From: Gremmenia infestans
Taxonomy: Eukaryota; Ascomycota; Leotiomycetes; Helotiales; Hamatocanthoscyphaceae
Assembly (NCBI GenBank): GCA_032629725.1
Contig: JAFEVB010000036.1
Coordinates: forward strand, 1,116,001-1,180,000
DNA: 64,000 bases
Direction: 5' to 3'
A model generated the notes under the pieces. That model saw nothing but the letters and a program-made list of their open reading frames with translations, searched no databases and was not told the DNA's origin. The position numbers and the translations under genes were made by a program. Positions 33,201 to 44,504 of this stretch are shown piece by piece. Every line of letters starts with the position of its first letter. Within the stretch, counting starts at the first letter, position 1.

Positions 33201-36200
33201 GGATACGGCAGAGGATTATTCGCAGGAGTTGCCGAATCCACTCCAGAGAATCCAGAGTTTTGGAGAAGGGTATTCCATCGATCTAGGGAGATCGTTGGAG
33301 AAAATGTGCGCCCATCGTCAGCTCCTGCCCACCAGCCTGGAAGTCCGCTCATGACAAAACCGATACGCATCGGCTCGTTGTTGGTAACTTCTAATAGGAC
33401 AAGATAGCCTCCCGGTTTCAGCAATCGCCGGACATTTGCCATGGTCTGTCTCAAGCTCTTCGTAGCATGGAGAACATTAGAACAGATGACAAGGTCATAG
33501 GAATGATCTTCAAAACCCTGTGGAACAGAATCAGCTTCGATATCAAGAGTTTTGAAAATCATTCTGCTGGAATAGTCTTTGAAGATATCTTGAGCCTTCT
33601 CAAAAAAGCCGATGGAAATATCTGTAAAGGTGTAAGATGAGAAGGCACGGTCTAGTCTAGGCAAAATCTTCTTCGTTGACCCGCCTGTTCCGGCACCTAG
33701 ACTTGAGTTAGCAATTTCCATTATTTCGAGTGCAAAAAGGCAAGCTTACCAATCTCAAGGATGTTCATGCGAGGGTATCGATGCGCAATCTGAGCAACCA
33801 TGCGGCTGAGCAGATCGTGTGAGAGATCGAAACCCAGACCACGTTTATAATAGTCGTCTAGGAGACCGTCTTTTGTCATATGCTCCAGAATGGTGGTCTC
33901 ACCTCGCACAACCCCGGGAAGATTTTCTCCCACAGCACGCATAATATTGAAGTCAGCGCTTTCTGGATATTTGCTCATCTTCTCAATTAATGCTCCCTTG
34001 GAATCCAGATTCCACTCTGCCCGAGCAAAAGGATGTCTCCCCTCGGACACCTGAGATATAATTTCACTAGCGGCATTGAACAAACTTCGGTGATGGAACG
34101 GCATGTTCAACTTCTCGCGCTCTGCAACAGACACTGTCTCCACTAGGTTTCTGTAATAGAAATATGCTACTCGTTCGCTAATTTGCCCAAGTTCTATGTC
34201 TTCCTCGGTGGCTTGGTCTTCAGCCGTGACAGCACTTCCGTCAGGAGACGCAACTCCCCAGATAGCCTCTGAGAATAGCTCTGAGTCATCTGTAGCGGTT
34301 GCTTCAGAAAATGGCTTGAAGGCCATTCCCTCAACTTTCATAATTGGCTTAGTGCTATCTTCGGTGAAAATATCGACGTCTCCGGATAGCGTATTACAGT
34401 CTGAGCCAACGGACTCTGCATCAAAGAGGACTTTAGAGCCCATGCTGGCAACACAACGAGTAGGAACAATGGTGATTCGACGAACTCCGGTGGGCAAATG
34501 CAGAGACCAAAGTCTTCCGTCATAAGGAGAACTGTACGCGACAAACATGGTCTGAAACATCGCATCGAGTACAGCGGGATGAACGAGTAGCGAGCTTGCG
34601 GACTCGCTGTCCAACGGATTCGTAATGAGCCCAACTGCCTTGTTCATACTTCTTCTCATCGAAGACAATGACTTGAAATCCCCAGAATAGTTGTAGCCCA
34701 GCTCAGCGAGGGATGCGTATAGAGGTTCGCTATACACTGGAGTCAACGTTTTATCCTCTGGAAGTCGGTTGGGTAGTGAAATATCCGAACAAGCTCCGAG
34801 AATAGCTTGAACGGTCCCAGAAGCCATCATGACCATGTTACCCGCTTGCTTGTTGAGGCAGCTATAGCAAGCAAAATTACCTGTAATTTCCTCCTCAGCT
34901 CCGTTGCGAGACGTGATGGAAGATAGGATAAACATTGTCTCGATCCCAGTAGAATCATCATCGAACCCAAGCGCTCGAAGAACTTTCAGGTCCTCAATCT
35001 CCAGCAGTTTGATACTTTTCCCTCGAACCATAATCATAGCAGCCTCGATGGCCATCGTGACGTACCCGGCTGCGGGAAAAACCTTCTGCCCCTGAATAAC
35101 GTGGCCGTTCACAAAGGGAATCTCATTCGGAGAGAAAAAGTTGACCCATCGGATTTCTCCATCAATACTTTCTGGTAACCTGCAACCTAGGAGTTCATGG
35201 CGTGGATCTCCGCGGGTCCGAAGAAGCATTGAGCGTCGTGATTCGTTCCAGTACACACGCTCGTGATCCCACTCGTACGAGGGTAGACCTTTCATGAGCT
35301 TTAGAGCGCCGTCATTATCTCTGATGGACTTACCATAAGCTCTTAAATTGACAGCAGATGGTTTTAGGTGGGACCAGAGGAACCCTAACATCTCTGTAAA
35401 GACTTCAGCATCATTCTGTCCTCTGGACAGTGTACTGGCGTAGAAGCTCTCCGAGCCAGGTATCTCCTGGAATGTGTGCTGTACTGGAGCTTTCAAAGCT
35501 TGATGCGGACCGACTTCTAGAGCCATGAACAACGAATTTTGGGTCTGAATAGCACACTGAACAGCCTGCGAAAAAAGCACAGAGCCGACCATGTTTTCTC
35601 TCCAATATGTGTCCTTTAGCAAATGGTTCGAGATCATTTTCATCCCTCCATAGACACTAGAGTACCAGGAGCAGGCATCCGCTGGAGGGGTCTGAACCTG
35701 GATATTGCAAGCTCTCAGAGATTGCATGTACATATCTGAACATTTTAACATGTGATGCGAATGATATGCAGTGTCGATTTTCAAAATCCTGGAAAACTTC
35801 TTTTCTCCGTCGAATCTCACTTTTATCTCTTCAATTGCATCCACGTCCCCCGAAAGTGTAATACTTGAAGAAGAATTACTCGCAGCAAGTTTAACCCGAC
35901 CTTCGAACTGCGGCAATGAGCACAATTCGGTTGCCTCTTGGTAAGTAACGCCAATAGCTATCATCGCACCACTTTTGCCATCAGGACCACAAGCATATTT
36001 TGCCAGCAGGCCGCGATAATATGCTATTCTGATGGCATCGTACGCAGATATGAAGCCAGCAGCATAAGCAGCGGCAATTTCTCCAGAGGAGTGCCCAACA
36101 ACGGCATCAAAGCGTATCCCAGCAATACGTAGGAGGTCAACGAGGGCGATTTGGATCGCCGTACAAAGTGGCTGGGATAAAGCTGCTTCGTTGATGCGAG

Positions 36201-38142
36201 AAAAAGAAGCTTCTGACATTAATTCTGCTTGAAGTGACCAACTTGGACGATCCTTTTCTGGCAACCGAGCCAGGGAAGCTTCAAGCTCTACGATGGTCTC
36301 TTGAAATGCCTCAGAAGACCTGAGTAGTTCACGTCCCATTGTTGCCCATTGCGCTCCTTGGCCAGTAAATACACCTAGGATTCCGGACGCACTAGAAGAA
36401 AATCGTATCGCGCAGGGTATGCCAGGATTACCATCAAATAGGGCGAGCTTTGTATCCATCTTGGAGATGAGTTCCGGGCCTGTCGATGCTGAGAATGCCG
36501 CCTTGAAAGGAAATACCGACCTTTGCGACAATGTGAAAGCAAGATTGCCAAGATGGATAGATTCGTTTGCCTTGATGTAATTGGAAACGTTTCGAATAGT
36601 GGCCACCAGAGAGCGCTCTGAAGCGGCTGAAAATACGAAGGGTAAGAGTGCAAAAGAGCTTTTGACTTTCGGCTTCTTTATCGAGCATTGATTCTTCTCA
36701 AGCGATTTGAAGCTTTCTAATATTGCATGTGCATTTGTGCCACCGAGACCTTGATGTTGTATTAGCGTTGATATCAAATGGAGGGTTTTCTTGCCATTAC
36801 CAAAGCTGTTCACGCTTGCACGCCTCGGTTGACCTTGCGGTACAAATGGCCAGGGAGCTACAGCCGTTGGGACTTGCAGATGCTTATAGAAGGGTTCGAT
36901 TGCTGGGTTCAGTTGGTTGAAATGTAGGTTTGGAGGAATTACTCCATACTGCAAAGCTAAACTTGCTTTGATCACCCCAGCAATTCCAGCAGTACCTTCA
37001 GTATGACCTACCACTGTCTTAATGGACCCCACAAAGAGCATATCATCGGGTATAATATTATTTTCATCTCCAAAGAAAGCGGTTGCTACTGCTTCTGCTT
37101 CCTTCGGATCCCCTACAGCAGTGCCGGTGCCATGTGCTTCAAAATATTGGCATCTGTCCTTTTTCTCTGTCAAGTCAAGGCCGGCTCTCATATAAGTGTC
37201 TCGGATTAAAGCCGCCTGAGAGGTTTCACTAGGCATAGTAATGCCTTGCGTTCGTCCATCTTGGTTCACGCCAGTCTCGCGAATGATACACTCGACATGG
37301 TCTCCATCTTCAATGGCATCGCAGAGCCGCTTGAGGACGAGTGCACCCGTCGCTTCACCGCGAGCGTAGCCGTCTGCTGCTGCATCCCACATTCGAGAAC
37401 GACCAAAAGAAGACAGCATGTGAAGATTGCTTTCACCAATGTATGCTTCTATAAGTAGATCAGTACGAATCACCTAAGAAGAAGAAAATTTGGGGTTCAT
37501 CTTACCGGGACCGAATATCAGATTTGCGCCAGCTGCTATTGCGGTGTGAGACTCATTGTTCCTCAAAGTTTGAACAGCTTGGTGGATTGCCACCATACTT
37601 GATGAGCAAGCCGTGTCAATAGTCATTGAAGGCCCACGCCAGTCGAAGAAATAAGAGATTCTGTTTGACATAATCGCCCGAGAATTACCGATGACTGCGT
37701 ATGTAGGTAGCGAATTCAAATCTCTGCGCACTATCTCTGAATAATCATCACACATCAACCCAACATATACTGCAGTGTTTGAGCCTTTGAGACTTTCTAT
37801 TTCCACACCTGCGCTTTCGATTGCTTCAAAGACAGTTTCGAGTAAAAGTCTCTGCTGTGGATCCAAAGCCTCGGCCTCAGCTGGCTGAATGTTAAAAAAT
37901 TGACTATCAAAATGGCGGGGGTCTTCTTCCAAGAAGTAAGATTCCTTGACATTGGTTGTACCAAAGTGGGAGCCATCTGGGTGGTAGAACGCGTTGATGT
38001 TGAAACGATCTAGTGGAATCTTTGTGGCTAAGTCTCGAGGCTCTCGGAGCAAGTCCCATAATTTGGATGGACTGTTTGCACCGCCGGGAAAGCGGCAACC
38101 AGTTCCAATGATAGCAATGGGCTCAAGCTTTTGAGGTGGCAT
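30261..38142 (-). CDS. Highly reducing type I polyketide synthase, PKS-NRPS-like but lacking NRPS
   Basis: Five exons (complement of 30261-31416, 31467-33696, 33750-36749, 36801-37448, 37506-38142) give 2556 aa. Domains: KS with Cys179 (DTACSSS), His318 (EAHGTGT) and His361 (GHTEGTAG). AT with GHSSG, Ser649. DH with His978 (GHVIQGQKVFP) and Asp1157 (HPAVLDAMFQ). C-methyltransferase with LEIGAGTGG near 1427. About 550 residues without an active enoyl-reductase motif. KR from about 2115 (GLTRDLG; SNYSAAN with Tyr2261). ACP with Ser2449 (DLGVDSLVAVEVRSW). The ACP sequence and Ser-rich 70-residue tail resemble PKS-NRPS hybrids, yet a natural TGA ends the protein. It should make a methylated, partly reduced polyketide; release would need a partner enzyme. 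Intron 36750-36800 is stop-free and easily missed. Confidence 0.95.
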
Positions 38143-39693
38143 ATTGGTAGATTGTTGGATTTTTGGCCAAGACTTTCAATTGCAAATTCCCTATGAAGGT
38201 TGACTTTATGTGAGTCTAGAAGTAAGAAGAGGAGTCAATGTTATAAGAGTCATGTCAAAACACTGAGAAGCTCGCCTCCTCGTCTTGTGTCTTATCTTTT
38301 TGCTGAGGCGGGTTTGAGGCTCGACACAGCTGCCTTGATAATAGGCACTTCGCGCGAGGCTCATCTTGCCCAATCAATAACGTAGGTGTGAAGGCTCGGA
38401 CTACATGTTCCGTTGGTGTTGGCCATGAGCTGACGGAGCTGCACTCATCCCACGCCATAGCTTTGCAAGGGTCCATTGCAGAAAACCGACCTTGATTTGA
38501 TGCGGCTTCGTATGTGTCTCGATCCATCGAGGCCATACCAAGTAGATCATTCTTTCAGCTGTCAGGCTGTTTTCAATTGAGAAGGTGGCGTATACACGTC
38601 GTCGATCTAGTGGGGATAGAATTCCTAAAATAGTAAATCCTTTAGTACGTCCTCTGCATCTGACCTGAAGCCCAAATGTTGGCAGTAAGTGGTATTATGC
38701 TAGATATGCATGTATATCTGAGTACTCCATGGTGATTACCAGCCAAAGAATCTTCAGTATCGGCGGATGCTGTTAATTCCTACCGTGGTAATACCGCCTT
38801 CTCCAGAAATTAACCGCCAATCGAGTCCACGTAAAGTGTGATCGAAGCTGAGAATTTTTGGAGAAGCACGTACGACTATAGGAGTTGACAACATTGAATT
38901 TCCCTTTGGTCGTCTAGATATGATAGTGTTAGATATCTCAAAGAGTTACTTTGCGTAACTTTTCGCGTCAGTGGCTTGTAAGTAAGCACCGAATATAGAA
39001 TTGGCAGCAAAAAGAACTTCAATTGATCAGGTTAGACTTACCAATACAAAAAGCTTCCCAATGCCAACACGCAATTTGTCAATCCATTTGTATCTTGATC
39101 CCTGATGTTGCATTGCAGCTGATGCAATACGCACTGATCCTCGGGACACCCTAAAACCAGTTTAGCCTTTGCTACATGTGGCTTATGCTCCTTCTTGTGG
39201 ACAGACGCGGGACGGCTTGAAGAACGCTTCCAATAAACCAGAAATGCTCCTGAGGCATCAATAAAAATCGCCATGAGGTATTGTTCTGGGTACTACAGTC
39301 TATTTCGGTCAAAGAAATATTCTCGGGACTCTCAATCTGTCAGCATCAGCCCAAAGTGTGTAAGAGAGAAGAGCATTGGGTGGACTCACTCGATAAGGCA
39401 AAAGCAAAGAAGCAATCATGCGAAAGGACGAGACAACCAAACTTCGGAATGCAATGAGAACTGAGAGCGGAATTAGAGGTTCAAATGCATGCATTACTTC
39501 ATGACAGCCTGGCTCCTCCTTGGATGATTTCCACAATTTGTACAGAAAAATTGACTCGTGAATGCCCTGAACACCTTTGCTTCATGATTCATCCCTCATT
39601 GTGACCACTCCAGAAAACCCACCCAACCGTCCAAAATAAAATGCAACTTAGCAGCCGCTTACCAAAGTTGCAAGCGACTTAACACTCAGCTCA
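38143..39693. other. PKS upstream region, no gene supported
   Basis: 1.55 kb between the PKS start and the Dsn1 3' end. Frames at 38255-38536 and 39038-39536 (minus strand) have some open length but no recognised motif or convincing splicing. The first 400 bp should contain the PKS promoter. No pathway-regulator gene is seen. Confidence 0.45.
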
Positions 39694-41205
39694 TCACTGC
39701 CCATTCCTCCCCTCAGGCAATATCCTGCTCAGACTTCTCAGAACCTCTTGCATTGGCAGGTCTCTTGTACCTGTCGCTTCCTTTTCCCTCTTATCCCTCT
39801 CTTCTAACCTTACGGCACTTATTGCCAATATCTTATTTGCAACTCTGCCAGCAGTTTGTTGGTACTGCTCCATCTTGTGCACACCATCGACGAACTGGTC
39901 AACCTTGAATTCTAGTCCGGACTGTAATTCTCGTAATTGTTTCGACACCCGAGTCCGCAAATCAAGAGCAGAAGCTGAAGAAACTGAAGCTAATATAGCA
40001 GCCTGTTCGGGATCGAGAAGTGACGCGTCTATTTGGGAGGGATCTATGTCGTCAGAATCGTCGAAGAGAGGAGGGAGCGAGGGCGCAGGTTTCGCGAGAG
40101 CCTTCCATTGTTCTTTTTCTTCTCTCAATCTGTGAAGTCGGGTCAGTACGCTGTTTGATAACCGGAGGTTAAGCTCGCCTACATTTTTATTCTTGCTTCT
40201 AAACCGACCAGGTTCTCTTGGAGCTCGATATTCCGTGGATTGGGCACCTTGATAACCTTTCTCGGCGCCGATTCTTCTCGCGTAAACCAATCCGAAAACT
40301 CCGATCTATTCGCGAAATCTTTCAGCAGGCCCTCTTTGATTGTTCGCGCTGTGACTATTAGCTTGACCTAGTTTCGCCGAGGACAGATGCAATTCTCACC
40401 TGCCTGCTCAGCCAGGTCATTAGCTTCCCCATGAGCTGGTTTCTCTCCTAAACATCTCTCCCCTGTCCAAGTCAACAGCTGCTTCATCCTCCTTGGCTCG
40501 CTCAGTCCATCAGCTTCAATGTGTTTGTAAAATTCTGCAGAATTCACCTCTCGATGTGGAATTGCGCTATGGCCATTATCGATCAAAGAACTTGCTCTCC
40601 GCCCTCGAAGTCCCAAGCTGCTCCTCCGCGACCCAGTGTTCTTCTTTCTCATCTCCTTGTTTCGATTAATGACAGGGGTGTCGCTGAATGGTAAAGCAAT
40701 CACTGTAGACTTGCTTTCCATTGACTTGTCCATATTATCTGGCTCGTCGGCTGCTGCTGAGCCAATTAAGTCCATGCCATCGTAGTCGTGAGTTTCTATT
40801 CGTGAGGCATTCGTGCTACTCTCGGCATTTTGCCCCTTCCCCGCCGAAGAACGCGTGCTTTTTCTCTTCTTCGGATTGATGATGGCATCAGGCTCGACCT
40901 TCGGCGTCGAGAAACTCATTTTTCGTGTTCGTGACTTCTTCTCCGTTGGAATCGCCTCATCGTCGCGTTCCTTGGGTTTCCTACCCCTCTTTGCTGTTTG
41001 TGGAGCAGGCGCGGGCACAAGTTCTGGGACAGCTAGTGCTGTTTTCGTTCGTTTGGATCCGCGTGTAAATACGAAGTCGCCATCTTCTTCATCGTATGCT
41101 GTAGTCAAATGTCAGCTTCCCGACGCGTGTGGGCTCCGAATTACATTCAATATCCTTACCTGCAAGCCGCTTGCTGCGTCTCCGACTCGTTGGCTGTTGA
41201 CTCAT
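39694..41205 (-). CDS. DSN1: Kinetochore protein Dsn1 (Mis12/MIND complex)
   Basis: Four exons (complement of 39694-40129, 40183-40348, 40400-41098, 41160-41205) give 448 aa. The N-terminal 150 residues are basic and disordered (nuclear-localisation-like). The Dsn1 signature follows at about 172-240: SRRSSLGLRGRRASSL, then HREVNSAEFYKHI and EPRRMKQLLTW. After it comes a helical, coiled-coil-like C-terminus. Dsn1 pairs with Nsl1 in the Mis12 complex that links Ndc80 to CENP-C/inner kinetochore. The two RRxS sites (about 173-176 and 182-186) match Aurora B consensus; in yeast and animals phosphorylation there relieves autoinhibition of CENP-C binding. The 46-nt first exon sets the start. Confidence 0.9.
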
Positions 41206-43778
41206 GCTCAACGTTTCTAAAGGAACTCGCGTTCGTACGATGGTAGTCATTGATCACCGTATAGGATTGCGCATCTGTTCGCGTGGGGAAGTATATTGAG
41301 GTGGGTCGGTGTACGTCGCGGTCGCGGTCGGTCTTGGAAAGTCGGCGCGTCTGTTACAATTGCTTTCGTGCTAATTGATAGTAGCTTCCTCGAGATTCTT
41401 GACGTAAGCAATGCGCTCCTAGGGTGAGGATTTTTGGGTTGTCGTCGCCTTGAGATACTTGAATTTTACGATCGCCGAGGGACGGCAGTACAATTGTTTA
41501 CATTCGGAGACGGAGCTAAGCCTCATTTGACAATCACGTGCCAGCCCCCCTCAATCGGAATGATTTTCAACTTTTGGGATCCTGCCCGGTCTTACATCTC
41601 ACCGACTTCAGTGACGAGCAATATTGTAGCCTCGCATATACACTTGATACATTTATCTTACATATGCCAAAAATTTAATCCTTATACGGATCAAGAAAGC
41701 TTTTCACGTCATATCACACCGATGTTATCAGAAGCATCATCTACGTCTTCTATCGCCAGTCCCTCTTTTGACGAAGCCCCTGTACCGCTGAAAGTTCAAG
41801 ATTCAACCTTCAGCTTAGATACATACGGCTGGATGAAGTTTTGTCGGGATTTGTATGCTGTGGTCGTTGTGCCCAACCCCCAAGTGGTGTTTCTCATCTG
41901 AACTTTGATTGTGTCTTAGGACGTTCGTGATATCATTCCTGTGATTTGTCTTGGTACGCCAGAAAGTTTTGATTCGTCACGCTCATTTCATAACAATAAT
42001 CCAAGATGGATTGCGAAGAAATCTTGGCTGCTTGATGTGGCGGCCGAGAAGTCTGCGGGAAATCCAGAGGTTTTTTTCACTCAGTGTCAAAAGCTTTGTT
42101 TTCTCGAAATTGCGAAATTTCATCCTGAACGATGCTAGGGACAATTGGCGAAAAGCATCATATCTTAACAAGATGATCTCTCCTTCATTCTCAGATAAAT
42201 CGACGGTTATTTTGGTCTTTCCCGCGGCTTTAGTGCGTGAAATGAAAGTCTCGATCAGGAATTAAGATTTATTAGGAAAGTTTGGTTTGAAAGGATGATG
42301 ATAATTGCAGCTGTCTAAATATGCCGGGTTGTCATTAGGAAGTATCCTGATATATGATGGTCTGTGCTGACGACTTCTGGATTTGGATACCTAGGCATGG
42401 GGATTTGCCGTCGTTCTTTGAGATTGTGGCTCACGACAGCACAGGGAGTTCCATCTCGTCGCCTAATTGAAGGCGCTCCAGCGATGCCAGCGAAATCGAG
42501 AAAAATAAGTTACTGATTATCGTTAAGAGAAAGCAAGTATCCATTTTATAAAACGAAGGAGAAGAACAATCCAACGATGGCTAGAGGACAAACAACGTAC
42601 TAAAGTGTTCATTTGATTTATTCAACCCGTGGCACGGTAAGTACGATCTAAGCATCTCATCAAGATATCGAATCCTAAACATGTTATCAGCACTAATATG
42701 TCTGCTTAAGTTATGCCATGATCCCTAAGGTACAATGCCAATCCCCAAGCCGCTTTCCGGAAGAAGCAAGTGAGGCTAAAAGATTAACACTGCAATAAAT
42801 GGAGCGTGCTTTGTTTCCACGACGCCAGTGTCAAAAACAAACTCTTCATTTTTCATTGGCCAATTACTGCTATTCTCCCAATACCACTCACTCAACCATG
42901 GCCGAGAGTTCCAAAGTATGGCACCTGAATGTAATGTGAAACCGAGTTGATAGGGAAGGAGTTAATAACCATCAAAGCCACGTGAGCAAGTTTCACAATC
43001 TTTCGAGAATGCCTGCTAATTCTTTTCACAGTCGCAGTCAAGACGATAATTAAGATGCCCTTTGACACACGCTTTTCTTGTTAGGCACAATCCACAGACC
43101 TCGAGGAGGTATGTCACAATATTCAACGACACGTGACGAGCTTCCCCTGAAAAAGCCATGGTTCAGCGCTGGGCCGCGTCGTAGCATCAGGGTCATGTGC
43201 GAGTCAGTACACTACAATTGCCTGTTAGTCGTGATCCTTTTCGTTTTTGTCGTGTCAAGCATCAATGGTGCAAGTGTCACTTTGGTCTTTCGTACCGAAG
43301 TCTAGCGCAAGTTTTGCCCTTTATTGTAGCATTAGCAGTTGTTACAATTTTCCGGATATATAAATAGACCGGCTCTAAAGTCTAGTGTGGGCTTTGTAAC
43401 CACATAATGAATTTTCTTATGGTAAATTTCTATTCAACGTCTGGTACCGATTATAGCGCAGTCTTGGTGACTAGAATGAAATTACTTGACCCGATTTGTT
43501 GAAGCGCAATGCTCAGTCGAGATAGAATCATATTTTGAAATTGACTGAGACATGGCTACATAAAGCTCCTCCATCTCGTAATTCACCCACACATACACCG
43601 ACTTTACAACTCTTGATTTCCATTCGCACCTGAGTGTCTTGCAACTTTAAAGACAAATACCATCAAGCCTTTTGAGACTCACAAGCCCTCACAGCCACCT
43701 CATTATACAACAAACCCCAAAAACCACAAACAATAATCTGGGCTGCTAATTTCATCTTTCAGACATACTTCCAGCAAC
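41206..43778. other. Gene-poor region
   Basis: 2.6 kb. Plus-strand frames at 41434-41901, 41941-42138 and 41951-42265 follow one another in different phases and could be a decayed gene, but no family is recognised and no good splice set links them. The rest is AT-rich intergenic DNA. A TATA-like word is listed separately. Confidence 0.45.
43357..43366 (+). promoter_or_regulatory. TATA-like element (TATATAAATA)
   Basis: TATATAAATA lies 413 bp before the ATG of the next plus-strand gene. It could be its TATA box with a long 5' UTR. Position alone supports this. Confidence 0.3.
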
Positions 43779-44504
43779 ATGTCGTCGCTAGTCAATGAGT
43801 CTTGGTACAAACACCCAAGGAACAGCCGCTATAGTCGCTTTTCTCCCAATAACAACCACTACGTCAGGTCTATCATAAAGTCCACCTATGGCCGACCACT
43901 CACCGCCGCCGAGCTCCTCCGACTACATCCATGGGACGAAAGAGAACTTGAGGTGGAAGCACGAAGACTCTCGGGCCTGCCCGATGACCAAATCTGCTCC
44001 TGGGGCTACTCCGGAGCTGAGATCAAAAACATTCTGGCCTTCGCGGTAGCTGAGAATAGAAAGTTATCTGTGCAGGAGCCACTTACAGAAGAAGAAATTG
44101 CGCACACGCCCAAACCTACCAAATATGCGGCTGAGGCAATAACACAGAAAGAAAAGAAAGCACTACGCGCCATGTCTAAGTGGCAGTGGCCTTCTCCCGA
44201 TACACCGACACGGAATATACCAGAGGCGCCAGTGTGCCCACGCACCAAACCGATGACGTCGAATCCTCTTTTCGATCCAACGCTTATGCAGGGGGGAAAG
44301 CGACGATTCCCAAAACCGTGGAAGAAGGCCCCTTCATCAAGCGAGAACAAGACCCTCTTACAGCTCGGGAGCACCGCCAACGATCAACGGGTCGTCTTTC
44401 TCGGCCCAGAGCCCGAGCTCTCACCTCGGAGCAACCCAGCAAAGGAGCATATCCTTACTCATCGGCCTTGCTGCAAGACTCGGCATGCGATCCCGGAGCA
44501 CTGA
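43779..44504 (+). CDS. Hypothetical protein, possibly frameshifted
   Basis: A single open frame of 241 aa with no recognised domain. Residues 30-110 look ordered: a helix with LTAAELLRLHPWDERELEVEARRL, then DDQICSWGYSGAEIKNILAFAVAENR. The last third is Pro/Lys-rich. A run of six G at 44291-44296 lies in the frame. Beyond it another phase (to a stop at 44572) also reads as protein-like sequence, so the C-terminus given here may be wrong through an indel, or the gene may be broken. The ATG at 43779 is the first in frame and is followed by a plausible N-terminus. Function unknown. Confidence 0.55.
   Translation: MSSLVNESWYKHPRNSRYSRFSPNNNHYVRSIIKSTYGRPLTAAELLRLHPWDERELEVEARRLSGLPDDQICSWGYSGAEIKNILAFAVAENRKLSVQEPLTEEEIAHTPKPTKYAAEAITQKEKKALRAMSKWQWPSPDTPTRNIPEAPVCPRTKPMTSNPLFDPTLMQGGKRRFPKPWKKAPSSSENKTLLQLGSTANDQRVVFLGPEPELSPRSNPAKEHILTHRPCCKTRHAIPEH

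Noticed and set aside
38255..38536. 93-codon minus-strand frame upstream of the PKS
   Set aside because: No motif, no splice partner, and it lies in the presumed PKS promoter.
39038..39536. Hydrophobic minus-strand frames that might splice (donor GTGAGT near 39394)
   Set aside because: The joined product ends quickly and matches no membrane-protein family I know.
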